Shown in pieces: positions 48,101-55,992 of a stretch of DNA of 64,000 nt. This DNA is from JBBDXS01 sp040902195. Lineage in GTDB: Bacteria; Chloroflexota; Dehalococcoidia; DSTF01; RBG-16-68-14. The notes beneath the pieces are model-generated. The model was not told the DNA's origin, searched no databases, and saw only the letters and a program-made list of their open reading frames with translations. The stretch lies in the NCBI GenBank assembly GCA_040902195.1, contig JBBDXS010000019.1, forward strand, positions 1 through 64,000, given 5' to 3'. The first letter of the stretch is position 1. Every line of letters starts with the position of its first letter. A program made the translations under genes and the position numbers.

Positions 48101-49553
48101 CGAAGAACTCGTGTCGAATAGGAGAGCGGCCGCGCTTGAGACCGACGACCAACAGCTCTGGTTCGCGGCCGAGAACCTCTCGATGGTGGAGGCGCTCTAT
48201 CCGAACGCGAGCGTGACGCCGGAGCTTTCGTTGCCGTTGGGGCTGCTCTCCAGCGTGACGGAGGACGAAGCGCTCGTGGCACTCCTGCGCGGACACGTCG
48301 AGAGCCTGGGACCGGCGACCGTAACGGAGCTTTCGCAACGCACGCTGTTGCCGCCGGGACGCATCGCTTCGGGGCTGGCGCAGCTCGAAGGGCAGGGCGT
48401 CGTGCTGCGCGGCGACTTCCGCCGCGATGTAGAAGGTGAGGAGTTCTGCGACCGGCGGCTGCTCGCGCGCATCCATCGCTACACGATGGACCGGCTGCGG
48501 CAGGAGATCGAGCCGGTCTCCGCGCAGGACTTCCTGCGGTTCTTGCTGCGCTGGCAGCACGTTGCGCCAGGCACGCAGCTCGAGGGCAAGCGCGGGCTGC
48601 TCGAAGCGATCGCGCAGCTGGAGGGCTTCGAGGCGCCGGCGCTCGCGTGGGAACGCCACCTGCTGCCGGCGCGCGTCGCGGACTACAAGAGCGCCTGGTT
48701 GGATGAGCTGTGCCTCTCGGGCGACGTGTCGTGGGGGCGGCTGAGCCTGCGCAAACCATCGAACGGGAACGGAGCGGCGGCGGCGGCATCGAGCGCGACG
48801 CTGATCTCGCTCGCGCGGCGCGGCGACCTGTCGTGGCTGATGGCGGGCATTCGCAACGGCGAGACGCCGGAGGTGCCGGAGAAGGGCGCAGCGCACGAGA
48901 TCCTGGAGCTGCTGCGGGCGCAGGGCGCGCTGTTCTACGACGACGTCATCGCGGGAGTGCGACGGCTGCCGACGGATGTCGAACGCGGGTTGTGGGAGCT
49001 GGTAGCGAGAGGCCTCGTGACGGCGGACGGCTTCCAGGCGCTGCGATCGTTGATGAGCCCGCTGCGCAAGAAGGCGCCCCGCCCGAGGCGGGAGGCGCCC
49101 GCACTGCGCTCGATGACGGCGGGCGTGCCGGCGGGACGCTGGTCGCCGCTGCCGGGGCCGCTCGGCGAATCGATGAGCGTGGAGCAGCTCGCGTCGCTGT
49201 GGGCGGAGCAGCTCTTGTTCCGCTACGGCGTGATCTTCCGCGACGTCATGGAGCGCGAGAGCTTCGTCGTGCCGTGGCGAGACGTGCTGCGCGCGCTGCG
49301 GAGCATGGAGGCGCGCGGGACGGTGCGCGGCGGGCGCTTCGTCGCGGGCATGTACGGCGAGCAGTTCGCGCGGCCGGAGGCTGTCGAATCGCTGCGGCGC
49401 GTGCGGCGCACCGCGAAGCAAGACGAATCGGTGCTAGTGAACGCCGTCGATCCGCTGAACTTCGCAGGCATCTTGACGCCGGGCGCGCGCGTGACATCGA
49501 TGCACACGAACACGCTGTTGTACAAAGACGGCGTACCGGAGCTGGCGGGATAG
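45162..49553 (+). CDS. lhr: Lhr-type ATP-dependent DNA/RNA helicase with a repeat-derived insert
   Basis: 1463 residues, the usual size for full-length Lhr. Motif I is APTGSGKT (44-51), the DEIH box is 169-172, motif III LSATV about 205, motif VI GRSGHALAKT; then a winged-helix, a beta-barrel and a large C-terminal domain. Lhr enzymes translocate on DNA 3' to 5' and act in repair. Between VGAA and CVIVDAG, residues 222-292 (bases 45825-46037, exactly 71 codons) are translated repeats: RNKEQGTRNE (family 5) and ILRFAQDDRE (family 2). Without it the two sides join as in normal Lhr. GTG 45162 or ATG 45165 may start. Confidence 0.92.
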   Translation: MMSVLEAFHPAIQVWFQRRFAAPTDAQEGGWPEILAGRDTLIAAPTGSGKTLAAFLVAIDRLLRRAEQGPLADEIDVLYISPLKALSNDIQRNLEEPLAQISEIAMELGYPAPAIRTAVRTGDTSPAERQGIVRKPPHVLITTPESLYLMLTSARAREVLRTTKTVIVDEIHALVRDKRGSHLSLSLARLDHIAAERPSRVGLSATVKPIEYAARFLVGAAPSPSPPRNKEQGTRNEAPPGTAPGIAEGGSNASSRGQILRFAQDDREDFGRTQDDKRNPVVAGAGGGPGNDCVIVDAGHQRDLDLAIETPPIDLEAVCSHQHWGDIYDKLAQLIREHQTTLIFVNTRRLAERVAHNLSERIGEEHVASHHGSLSKDRRLLLEQRLKAGDMKALVATASLELGIDIGAVDLVCQLESPRSVATFLQRVGRSGHALAKTPKGRLFPTTRDELVECAALVRAVRAGRLDRLNPPVAPLDILAQQIVAECACEDYREDDLFDLVRSATPFAELSRRHFDEIVEMMSEGIQLGNGRAAAYLHRDRINNMLRGRRGARLAAIEGGGAIPEVADYRVVLEPEGTFIGTLNEDFAIESMAGDIFMLGTTSWRIRRIEAGTVRVEDAHGQPPTIPFWLGEAPSRTVELSEEVSNLRTAIIDDLSNGHDPATWLVREIGLSKPSAEQIVAYVRTEHEAIGVVPTQQDIVLERFFDDSGGMQLVVHAPFGGRINRAWGIALRKNFCRTFDFELQAAASDDAILLSIGPQHSFPLEDIFSLVRSDTLLDTLEQALLQVPLFGARWRWNATRSLAVVRQRGGKKVPPPLQRMRSDDLLAAAFPQQVACQDNNAGPVEIPDHPLVRQTLHDCLHEAMDIDGLSELLGRIERGEVRLHTKDTTEPSPFAYEILNSKPYTFLDDAPLEERRARAVTLRRTLPESARDLGQLDKQAIERVVEETWPQARDAEEVHDALLSLIAVRAEDVWAWKDWFEELVSNRRAAALETDDQQLWFAAENLSMVEALYPNASVTPELSLPLGLLSSVTEDEALVALLRGHVESLGPATVTELSQRTLLPPGRIASGLAQLEGQGVVLRGDFRRDVEGEEFCDRRLLARIHRYTMDRLRQEIEPVSAQDFLRFLLRWQHVAPGTQLEGKRGLLEAIAQLEGFEAPALAWERHLLPARVADYKSAWLDELCLSGDVSWGRLSLRKPSNGNGAAAAASSATLISLARRGDLSWLMAGIRNGETPEVPEKGAAHEILELLRAQGALFYDDVIAGVRRLPTDVERGLWELVARGLVTADGFQALRSLMSPLRKKAPRPRREAPALRSMTAGVPAGRWSPLPGPLGESMSVEQLASLWAEQLLFRYGVIFRDVMERESFVVPWRDVLRALRSMEARGTVRGGRFVAGMYGEQFARPEAVESLRRVRRTAKQDESVLVNAVDPLNFAGILTPGARVTSMHTNTLLYKDGVPELAG
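45825..46037 (+). repeat. In-frame repeat insertion inside lhr
   Basis: 213 bases made of a family-5 array (AGGAACAAGGAACAAGGAAC), a middle part, and two family-2 cores (TTCGCTTCGCTCAGGATGAC and a shorter GGACTCAGGATGACA). It keeps the reading frame and contains no stop codon. Elsewhere in the window these families are confined to intergenic DNA. Confidence 0.88.
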
Positions 49554-49579
49554 TCGAAAGCTTAGGCTCGGAGTGACGC

Positions 49580-49978
49580 ATGAGTCCGCTTTGGTCCACC
49601 GCAAAGCGGCATCCATTACGGATGCTGGTGATCGTAGTAGCTGTAAGTGTGGCTCTGACTGGACTCGTTCTTCTTAACGACATCGAAGGCGACACATACG
49701 CTGTCGACTTGACCAACAATACACAAGAGAGACTGCGTTTCCACGCATGCGGAGGCGGATGCGATGAGGAGCACCTCGTTACGTGGGTCGAGGCTGGAGA
49801 CAAACGCTCGGCAAACGGCGCGCTTGGCGTCCTTAACTTGTGGCAGGTGCGCAATGAGGAGGGCGTAGTCATGGGTTGCTTCCGTTTGGATGTCGAGGAG
49901 CGTAGCCAAGTTCGCGATTTGTCCGTCAGCAGGGATTTGGAGCCGTGCTCTCTTAATGCCGATCTCAGGCGGAGCTAA
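49580..49978 (+). CDS. Membrane-anchored hypothetical protein
   Basis: 132 residues. A membrane helix near the start (LRMLVIVVAVSVALTGLVLL, about 13-32) is followed by a small outside domain with Cys residues in FHACGGGCDEEHLVTWVEAG, GCFRL and EPCSL. The spacing suggests disulfide bonds or a metal site. It ends 8 bases before the riboswitch promoter. No family recognised. Confidence 0.65.
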   Translation: MSPLWSTAKRHPLRMLVIVVAVSVALTGLVLLNDIEGDTYAVDLTNNTQERLRFHACGGGCDEEHLVTWVEAGDKRSANGALGVLNLWQVRNEEGVVMGCFRLDVEERSQVRDLSVSRDLEPCSLNADLRRS

Positions 49979-49985
49979 TACACGC

Positions 49986-50015
49986 TTGACGGCGCGGCTA
50001 CGGCGGTGGTACGCT
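49986..50015 (+). promoter_or_regulatory. Promoter of the cobalamin-regulated operon
   Basis: TTGACG (49986-49991) and TACGCT (50010-50015) with 18 bases between, placing the start of transcription just before the riboswitch. Confidence 0.6.
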
Positions 50016-50039
50016 CGCTGCACAACTGAATAGCGCACC

Positions 50040-50182
50040 CCGACAGAATGCCCGTCGTCGCAAGGCGCGGGCAGCAGGGAAGCCGGTGTGAATCCGGCGC
50101 TGTCGCGCAACTGTGATCCTTCCGCGACCGGAAGGAGAGCCAGGAACCTGCCTCTGTCGTTAGTCCTTCCATTTGGAAGGAC
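50040..50182 (+). promoter_or_regulatory. Cobalamin (B12) riboswitch
   Basis: The conserved core is easy to read: GGGAAGCCGGTGTGAATCCG (50078-50097), then GCGCTGTCGCGCAACTGT, and the B12 box AGCCAGGAACCTGCC (50138-50152). A hairpin GTCCTTCC-ATTT-GGAAGGAC (50163-50182) follows and could be the kissing-loop partner or P13. Adenosyl- or hydroxocobalamin binding should shut off the downstream genes. Confidence 0.95.
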
Positions 50183-50238
50183 GGGTCCGAACACCTTCGC
50201 GCAAAAGGGGGTTCGCCATGGCAGAGATTACGTAACGA

Positions 50239-50277
50239 ACGCCCCCGAACGCTGGGTTCGGGGGCGTCGTTGTCTTT
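50239..50277 (+). terminator. Riboswitch-controlled transcription terminator
   Basis: ACGCCCCCGAAC and GTTCGGGGGCGT pair across GCTGG, followed by the T-rich CGTTGTCTTT. It lies between the riboswitch and the first gene, as expected for transcriptional attenuation by B12. Confidence 0.85.
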
Positions 50278-50311
50278 CCGGCAAACACTTCGATCTGTGA
50301 AAGGACTGATC

Positions 50312-51610
50312 ATGCTTAAGAAGCTGGTAGTACCAGCTCTCGCGCTTGCGATCGCGTTGCTGGCGATCGTCGCGAGCGCATCGCCGCAACCAAGGTTTGA
50401 GGCGGCGAGCGACGCGTTCGACTACATCAAAACGTTGCAGAGCAACGACGGCGGCTTCCCCGCGTTCGGGCCGGGATCGACGTCGGGCTCGACTATCGAC
50501 GCGACGCTTGCGATTGCGGCGGTCGGCCGCGACGCGACGCTGGTGACCAAGAACGGCAACGGCCCGGACGATTACCTGGCGACACAGGCGTCGACGTACT
50601 CGGGCGACCCCGGCGCGGCGGCGAAGCTGTCGCTGGGCGTCTCGATCATGCAGCTCGACCCGTCGAACTTCGGGGGCGTGGACCTGCTGTCGGTGATGAA
50701 CGCGAGCTACAACTCGGGCACCGGCAGCTACGGATTCGATCTCTTCGACGAGGCCTACTACATGCTGGCGCTCGTCGCGGCGGGGCAGCCGGTGCCGCCC
50801 GCGGCGACATCGTACGTGGCGTCGTTGCAGCAAGGCGACGGCGGCTGGGAGTTCGCGCCGACGTTCGGCTCGGACACGAACACGGCGGCGTTCGTGTTGC
50901 AAGCGCTGCTATCGGCGGGGACGTCCGCCGGCTCAGCGACGGTGCAGAACGGACTCGCGTATCTTGCGAGCGCGCAGAACAGCGACGGTGGCTTCGGTTT
51001 CTTGCCCGGCGAGCTGTCGGACCCGAACACGACTGCTGTGATCATCCAGGCGCTCGTCGCGGCGGGCGAGGACATCAGCGACAGCGGGCCCTGGGCGCCC
51101 GGCGGGAACAACCCGATGGAGGCGCTGCTGGCGTATCGGAACGCAGCGACGGGCGCGTTCCAGTACTTTGGCGACGACAGCGCGTTCGCGACGTACCAGG
51201 CCGTGCCGGCGCTCATGCTGGCGCCGTTTCCGACGGTCCCGATCCCGATGCAGGCGTCGCCCGGTGACTCGGACGGCGACGGCTGCTCGGACGCGCGCGA
51301 GAGCGGGACGAACCCGGAGGCAGGCGGCCGGCGCGACTACCTGCGGCCGTGGGATGTCTTCGATCCGAATGGCGACCAGACGATCGATCTATTCACCGAC
51401 ATATTTGATGTCGCGTTCGGGTTCGGTACGCAGACGGGTGATGCGACGTACAGCGTAGACATCGATCGTTCGCCGCCGCCGATGGCTGCGCAGGAGCCCG
51501 ATCCGAACCGGAGAGAGCTCTGGGACGTCGGGCCGCCTGACGGCACAATCGATTTGTTCAATGACATCTTCGGTGTGGCATTCCAGTTCGGGATGGACTG
51601 CAGCGATTAG
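50312..51610 (+). CDS. Secreted alpha6/alpha6-barrel (transcobalamin alpha-like) protein with dockerin-like tail
   Basis: 432 residues. Signal peptide (LVVPALALAIALLAIVASAS), then about 280 residues of prenyltransferase/squalene-cyclase-like helical repeats: FDYIKTLQSNDGGFPAFGPG, LQQGDGGWEFAPTFGSDTNT, SAQNSDGGFGFLPGELSDPN, TTAVIIQALVAAGED. The alpha domain of intrinsic factor and transcobalamin has this fold. From about residue 322 comes the dockerin-like module (DSDGDGCSDARESGTNPEAG ... IDLFNDIFGVAFQFGMDCSD) shared with 15026 and 39229. It is the first gene after the B12 riboswitch, so B12 capture at the surface is the likely role. AAGGA precedes the ATG. Confidence 0.82.
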   Translation: MLKKLVVPALALAIALLAIVASASPQPRFEAASDAFDYIKTLQSNDGGFPAFGPGSTSGSTIDATLAIAAVGRDATLVTKNGNGPDDYLATQASTYSGDPGAAAKLSLGVSIMQLDPSNFGGVDLLSVMNASYNSGTGSYGFDLFDEAYYMLALVAAGQPVPPAATSYVASLQQGDGGWEFAPTFGSDTNTAAFVLQALLSAGTSAGSATVQNGLAYLASAQNSDGGFGFLPGELSDPNTTAVIIQALVAAGEDISDSGPWAPGGNNPMEALLAYRNAATGAFQYFGDDSAFATYQAVPALMLAPFPTVPIPMQASPGDSDGDGCSDARESGTNPEAGGRRDYLRPWDVFDPNGDQTIDLFTDIFDVAFGFGTQTGDATYSVDIDRSPPPMAAQEPDPNRRELWDVGPPDGTIDLFNDIFGVAFQFGMDCSD

Positions 51611-51619
51611 GAGCACTTC

Positions 51620-52705
51620 GTGAACGCAGGGAGCGAGGGACGTTCGACGGGAGCGCAGGGGCTGCATCCGGCAGCATGGCTGGCATGGCTGTCCGGCGGC
51701 TGCGCCGCGGTGTTCCTGACATCGAACCCGCTCTACCTCTCGTTGGGGTTCCTCGCTTCCTGCGGCGTGTATGTGAACGTGCGCGACTCGGTGAAGGGAC
51801 GCGCGCTGACGCCGTTTGTCGTGATTGGGCTCGTGTTTGCGGCACTCAGCCTGCCGTTCAACGTGCTGACAGGCAGCGCCGGGTCGACGGTGCTCGCGAC
51901 GGTTCCCGAACTGCGGTCGCCGGACTGGTTCGGCGGCGTGGTTCTCGGCGGCGACATTACGGCGGAAGCGATCGTGTCGGCGGCGAGCCGCGCGATCATG
52001 ATCGCGACGCTGGTGCTGCTCGCGGCGTCCTTCAACGCGGCGATCGATCACTTCCGGCTCGTGCGGCTGGCGCCGCGCGCGCTCTCGCAGGTCGCGCTCA
52101 CGCTCACGATCGCGATCCTCGTGGTGCCGGAGTCGATCGCGTACGCACGCGCCGTCGCCGAAGCGCAGCGCTTGCGCGGCCGCCGCGTTCGCGGCGCGCG
52201 CGCGGTCGCCGGACTGCTGTTGCCGACGCTGCAAGGCGCGCTGGAGCGATCGGTGCAGCGCGCGGAGTCGTTGGACGCGCGCGGCTTCGGCGGCGGCGGG
52301 GCACCGGAGGCGATGGCCACACTGTTTGGCGTGGCAGGACTGGGCCTGCTGGGGTGGGGCGGGTTCGCGCACTACTACTTTGGACCAGGGCTGATGCCGT
52401 CGATCGCGATGGGCGCGGGTGGGGCGACGGTTGTTGCGTCGCTCATGCGTGGCGGTTACAAAACGACCCGGCTGCGAAGCGATCCGTGGTCGACGTTCGA
52501 TGTCGTCGTGGCGGCCTCGTCGATGGCGAGCGTTGCGCTCGTGTTGGCGCTGCGCGTCTCTGGCGCGGGCGACGTGGCATACCTGCCGTACCCGGACGTT
52601 GTGACGCCGGCGTTTCATCCGGCGGGCGCAGCGGCGTTCCTCCTGCTACTGACGCCGCTCTGCGCGGGCGCGCCGACGCGCGTCGTGGTGGAGACGCGCG
52701 GATGA
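51620..52705 (+). CDS. ecfT: ECF transporter transmembrane component T (EcfT/CbiQ-like)
   Basis: 361 residues with 6 or more membrane helices. The coupling motif is visible twice: EAQRLRGRRVRGAR and, about residue 215, ESLDARGFGGGG, the Ala-Arg-Gly signatures that contact the ATPases. Start GTG at 51620 with AGGAG 7 bases upstream, overlapping the stop of the preceding gene's region. Its TGA overlaps the ATPase ATG. It is the scaffold of a vitamin importer, here presumably for B12 or a precursor. Confidence 0.9.
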   Translation: MNAGSEGRSTGAQGLHPAAWLAWLSGGCAAVFLTSNPLYLSLGFLASCGVYVNVRDSVKGRALTPFVVIGLVFAALSLPFNVLTGSAGSTVLATVPELRSPDWFGGVVLGGDITAEAIVSAASRAIMIATLVLLAASFNAAIDHFRLVRLAPRALSQVALTLTIAILVVPESIAYARAVAEAQRLRGRRVRGARAVAGLLLPTLQGALERSVQRAESLDARGFGGGGAPEAMATLFGVAGLGLLGWGGFAHYYFGPGLMPSIAMGAGGATVVASLMRGGYKTTRLRSDPWSTFDVVVAASSMASVALVLALRVSGAGDVAYLPYPDVVTPAFHPAGAAAFLLLLTPLCAGAPTRVVVETRG

Positions 52706-54300
52706 TTACCGTCGACGGCCTGAGCTTTTCGTACGCGAACGCCACGCGCGCCGTGCTCGACAACGTGTCGTTTAGCGTGGCGCCGGGTGAGCTCGTGCTG
52801 CTGATCGGGCCTTCGGGGGGTGGCAAGTCCACACTGCTGCGCTGTCTGAACGGCCTCGTGCCGCACTACCACGGCGGTACGTATGCGGGCCGCGTCGTGG
52901 TGAGCGGACGGACCGTGCGCGAGCACCAGCCGCGCGACCTGGCGCAGACGGTCGGCATGGTGTTCCAGGACCCCGAAAGCCAGATGGTGGCCGAGACCGT
53001 CGAGGACGAGATCGCGTTCGGCATGGAGAACATCGGCTTCGACCGCGACGCGATGCGTAGGCGCGTGGAAGAAACGCTCGATATGCTGCGCATCACATCG
53101 CTCCGGCGGCGGCGGTTGAGCACGCTTTCGGGTGGCGAGCTGCAGCGCGTCGCGATCGCGGCAGTGATGACGATGCAACCGCGAGCGCTGCTGCTCGATG
53201 AGCCGACGTCGCAGCTCGACCCGCAGGCGGCGGAAGAGCTACTCACTACCGTACAACGGTTGAACGACGACCTCGGCCTAACCGTGCTGATCGCGGAACA
53301 CCGTCTCGAACGCGTCGTGCAGTACGCGGGCCGCGTGCTGTATCTGCAGGGCGACGGGTCGGTGCGCGCACTGGACGTGCGCGAGGCGATGACCACGCTG
53401 CCGCTCGCGCCACCAGTGGCGCGGCTCGGGCGTGCGCTCGGCTGGTCGCCGGTGCCGCTCTCGGTGCGCGAAGGACGCGCCTTCGCGGTGACGTTCGACG
53501 CGCCGGCCGCGCCCCAGAACGGCAACGGCACGCGCCCGGCAGGCGAAGCGACGATCGCTACGAAGGCGCTTCGCGTGTCGTATGACGGCACGGCGGTGCT
53601 GCGCGGCGTGACGTTCGAGGCGCGCGCGGGCGAGATCGCCGCGCTCATGGGGCGCAATGGGGCGGGCAAGACGACGCTCCTGCGCGCGCTGATTGGCCTC
53701 GTGCGCGCGGAGCGCGGTTCGATCGCGCTGCTTGGGCGAGACGTTGCGGGCGCAACGACGGAAGAGCTTGCGCGCGACGTGGCCTTCGTGCCGCAGGACG
53801 CCGCGAGCGTCCTCTATCACCGTACCGTCGCGGCGGAGATCGAGGACACGCTGTCGAGCACGGGGCGTGAGGGGCTATTGGACGATGCGCTGCGCGAATG
53901 GCGCCTCGACTTATTGCGAGACGCGCATCCCGGCGACCTGAGCGCCGGCGAACGGCAGCGGGCGGCGCTCGCGGCAATGCTGGTGGGTTGTCCGCGTGTG
54001 GTCCTTCTCGATGAACCGACGCGCGGCATGGACTATGAGACGAAAGAGCTGCTGGCCGGCAACCTGCGGCGCCGTTGCGCTGACGGGGCGACGGTCATCA
54101 TCGCGAGCCACGACGTCGAGCTGGCAGGGCGTTGCGCCGATCGCGTGCTGCTACTTTCGGAGGGCGAGGTCGTCGTCGAGGGGCCGGCGCGGTCGGTGCT
54201 GACAGAGACGCTGACGTTCAGTACGCAGGTGAACAAGCTGCTCGGCGGCACCTTCCTCACGCCAGAGGACGTCATCGCCGCGCAGGAGGCGCAACGATGA
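52702..54300 (+). CDS. Fused ECF ATPase (EcfA1-EcfA2 in one chain)
   Basis: 532 residues holding two ABC domains. The first has Walker A GPSGGGKST (36-44), FQDPESQMVAETVEDEIAFG (the ECF Q-loop form), signature LSGGELQRV and Walker B LLLDEPTSQLD. The second has Walker A GRNGAGKTT (317-325), signature LSAGERQRA, and VVLLDEPTRGMD. A linker of about 60 residues (APAAPQNGNGTRPAG) joins them. One chain supplies both motor halves. Start and stop overlap the neighbours by 4 bases (ATGA both sides). Confidence 0.93.
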   Translation: MITVDGLSFSYANATRAVLDNVSFSVAPGELVLLIGPSGGGKSTLLRCLNGLVPHYHGGTYAGRVVVSGRTVREHQPRDLAQTVGMVFQDPESQMVAETVEDEIAFGMENIGFDRDAMRRRVEETLDMLRITSLRRRRLSTLSGGELQRVAIAAVMTMQPRALLLDEPTSQLDPQAAEELLTTVQRLNDDLGLTVLIAEHRLERVVQYAGRVLYLQGDGSVRALDVREAMTTLPLAPPVARLGRALGWSPVPLSVREGRAFAVTFDAPAAPQNGNGTRPAGEATIATKALRVSYDGTAVLRGVTFEARAGEIAALMGRNGAGKTTLLRALIGLVRAERGSIALLGRDVAGATTEELARDVAFVPQDAASVLYHRTVAAEIEDTLSSTGREGLLDDALREWRLDLLRDAHPGDLSAGERQRAALAAMLVGCPRVVLLDEPTRGMDYETKELLAGNLRRRCADGATVIIASHDVELAGRCADRVLLLSEGEVVVEGPARSVLTETLTFSTQVNKLLGGTFLTPEDVIAAQEAQR

Positions 54301-55157
54301 CGTCGATCGCGCGCTGGAGCCATCGCGTCGCGGCGATCACGTTGTGGGGGCTTGTCGTCCTGGTCGTGGCGTCGCTTATCGGCAGCGGCTCGACATCAGC
54401 GCAGGGCACGCACCACGCAGCGATTGTGATCGACTTCGGCGGCGGGCAGCTGACGTCGTCGTGCGTGCCGTTCGCGGAAGACGAGATCTCGGGTGCGGAC
54501 CTGCTGCGTCGCTCCGGCGCGTCGGTCGTGTTCACGGGATTCGGCGGCGGCCTAGGCGCGGGCGTGTGCGAGATCGATGGGCAGGGCTGCAACGATCCCG
54601 GCGATTGCTTTTGCCAGTGCCGCGGCGCCGACTGCCACTACTGGTCGTACTGGACGCTACAGGATGGCGCGTGGCACTTCCAGAACGTCGGCGCAGGGCA
54701 ACGCGATGTGCACGATGGCGATGCGGACGCGTGGGTTTGGGGAGACAGGCGCACGCCGCCCGACGCGGACCTTGGTTATGGCGATGTGTGTCCCGTTATT
54801 GTGCCGACGAACGCGCCGCTACCACGCCCGACCTCGAACCCCGGTGGGAACAGCAATCCTCAACCAACGATAGTTGACCCGGGCCCGGAACCGGTTGCGA
54901 CACCCCCGGGCGGCTCAAACGCGGAAGTATCGACTCCCAGTGCCACGCCGCGCGCGACGGAGCAAGTGCGGCGCGCGACGGAGCAAGTGCGGCGCGCGAC
55001 GACGCCCATCGCTCGCAACGACCGCTCAGATGCCGCGGGCGGCCCGGACGACGGCTCGGGCGGTGCGCCGGTGGGACTAATCGCGTTCGCGGCGATCGCA
55101 GGAGCGTTGGTCGTGGGCATCGGCGCGTTCGCGTTACGGCGGCGGATACATGGCTAG
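54297..55157 (+). CDS. Membrane-anchored transcobalamin beta-like (DUF4430-type) protein
   Basis: 286 residues. Signal peptide (ITLWGLVVLVVASLIGSGST), then a domain (about 35-165): GADLLRRSGASVVFTGFGGG, CEIDGQGC, CHYWSYWTLQDGAWHFQNVG, DVHDGDADAWVWG. The order of these pieces follows DUF4430, the fold of the beta domain of intrinsic factor and transcobalamin. Six Cys in DGQGCNDPGDCFCQCRGADC suggest disulfides. A Pro/Thr/Arg linker contains a 21-base tandem repeat (54951-54993, ATEQVRR twice), then a C-terminal helix (GLIAFAAIAGALVVGIGAFA) and RRR anchor. It probably binds B12 with the 50312 protein and hands it to the S component. Confidence 0.75.
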   Translation: MTSIARWSHRVAAITLWGLVVLVVASLIGSGSTSAQGTHHAAIVIDFGGGQLTSSCVPFAEDEISGADLLRRSGASVVFTGFGGGLGAGVCEIDGQGCNDPGDCFCQCRGADCHYWSYWTLQDGAWHFQNVGAGQRDVHDGDADAWVWGDRRTPPDADLGYGDVCPVIVPTNAPLPRPTSNPGGNSNPQPTIVDPGPEPVATPPGGSNAEVSTPSATPRATEQVRRATEQVRRATTPIARNDRSDAAGGPDDGSGGAPVGLIAFAAIAGALVVGIGAFALRRRIHG

Positions 55158-55992
55158 CGGCGTCCTCGCGCGGCCAGCCGAACGCGTCGGAATGCTCTCG
55201 CGATGGAGCGCAGCGTGGCTCTCGACGCTCACGCTGATCGCGATCTCCGGCGTCGGGATCGCGGCGTTTCTCTATCCGTTCCTGCTGGCTGACGTGCCGC
55301 AGCAAGGCGAGCTGGCCGCGCGCGCGGAGGACGCGCCGCTTATCTTCGGCGTTGTGCTCTCGATGGCGCTGCTGCTGTTCGTGTTGGAGCTGGGACGCGA
55401 CGCCATGAACGCGAAGACGGCATCGATGCTCGCCGTGCTCATCGTTGCGGCGGCGGCGCTGCGTATCCCGACGCTGCCCGCGGGCGCGAATGCGTTCTAC
55501 CTGCTGGTCATCGTTGGCGGCTACGTGTTCGGCGCGCGGCTGGGGTTCCTCATCGGCGCGGGCGCGATGTTCGTGTCGGCGTTCGCGGTTGGCGGGTTCG
55601 GGCCGTGGCTGCCGTTTCAGATCTACGCCGCAGGCTGGATCGGCCTGACGTCCGGCTGGCTGGGGGCGCTGGTGGAACGCCCGCTGCGCGGGCACCGGCG
55701 TATCGAGTTGGTGGCGCTGGCGTCGTTCGCGGCGTTGTGGGGGTTCCTCTTCGGCGCGATCATGAACTTGTGGTTCTGGCCGTTCGTCGCGCAGGGCGAC
55801 TCGATCTCCTGGCAGCCGGGGCTGGGTCTGGGCGAGACGCTGCGGCACTACTGGTCGTTTTACATCCTCACGTCGGCAGGCTGGGATGCCTTCCGGGCGA
55901 TCAGCAATGTTGTGCTTGTTGTCGCAGTGGGGCGGCCGGTGATCGATATGTTGACGCGCTATCGAGACCGCTTTCTCGTGACATATCGTTAG
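55150..55992 (+). CDS. ECF transporter substrate-binding S component
   Basis: 280 residues, about 6-8 membrane helices. After an N-terminal helix pair the S-component core reads AAALRIPTLPAGANAFYLLV, VFGARLGFLIGAGAMFVSAF, GGFGPWLPFQIYAAGWIGLT, with further helices to the end. The G-rich helix GARLGFLIGAGAMFVSAFAV is typical of S components for B12 and related corrinoids (CbrT-like), though the substrate is inferred from the riboswitch. ATG overlaps the preceding stop by 8 bases. The 3' end overlaps the convergent yyaL stop by 4 bases. Confidence 0.88.
   Translation: MASGVLARPAERVGMLSRWSAAWLSTLTLIAISGVGIAAFLYPFLLADVPQQGELAARAEDAPLIFGVVLSMALLLFVLELGRDAMNAKTASMLAVLIVAAAALRIPTLPAGANAFYLLVIVGGYVFGARLGFLIGAGAMFVSAFAVGGFGPWLPFQIYAAGWIGLTSGWLGALVERPLRGHRRIELVALASFAALWGFLFGAIMNLWFWPFVAQGDSISWQPGLGLGETLRHYWSFYILTSAGWDAFRAISNVVLVVAVGRPVIDMLTRYRDRFLVTYR

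Noticed and set aside
45768..49421. Long frames antisense to lhr (604 and 594 residues)
   Set aside because: Arg-rich low-complexity text mirroring a real 1463-residue helicase.
51676..52701. Continuous 874-residue frame including the ECF ATPase
   Set aside because: The first 342 codons are the EcfT gene in the wrong frame; the ATPase starts at 52702 with an ATGA overlap.
54951..54993. Short tandem repeat considered as a CRISPR-like or regulatory array
   Set aside because: Two 21-base units inside a coding linker (ATEQVRR twice); no spacers, so it is only a protein linker repeat.
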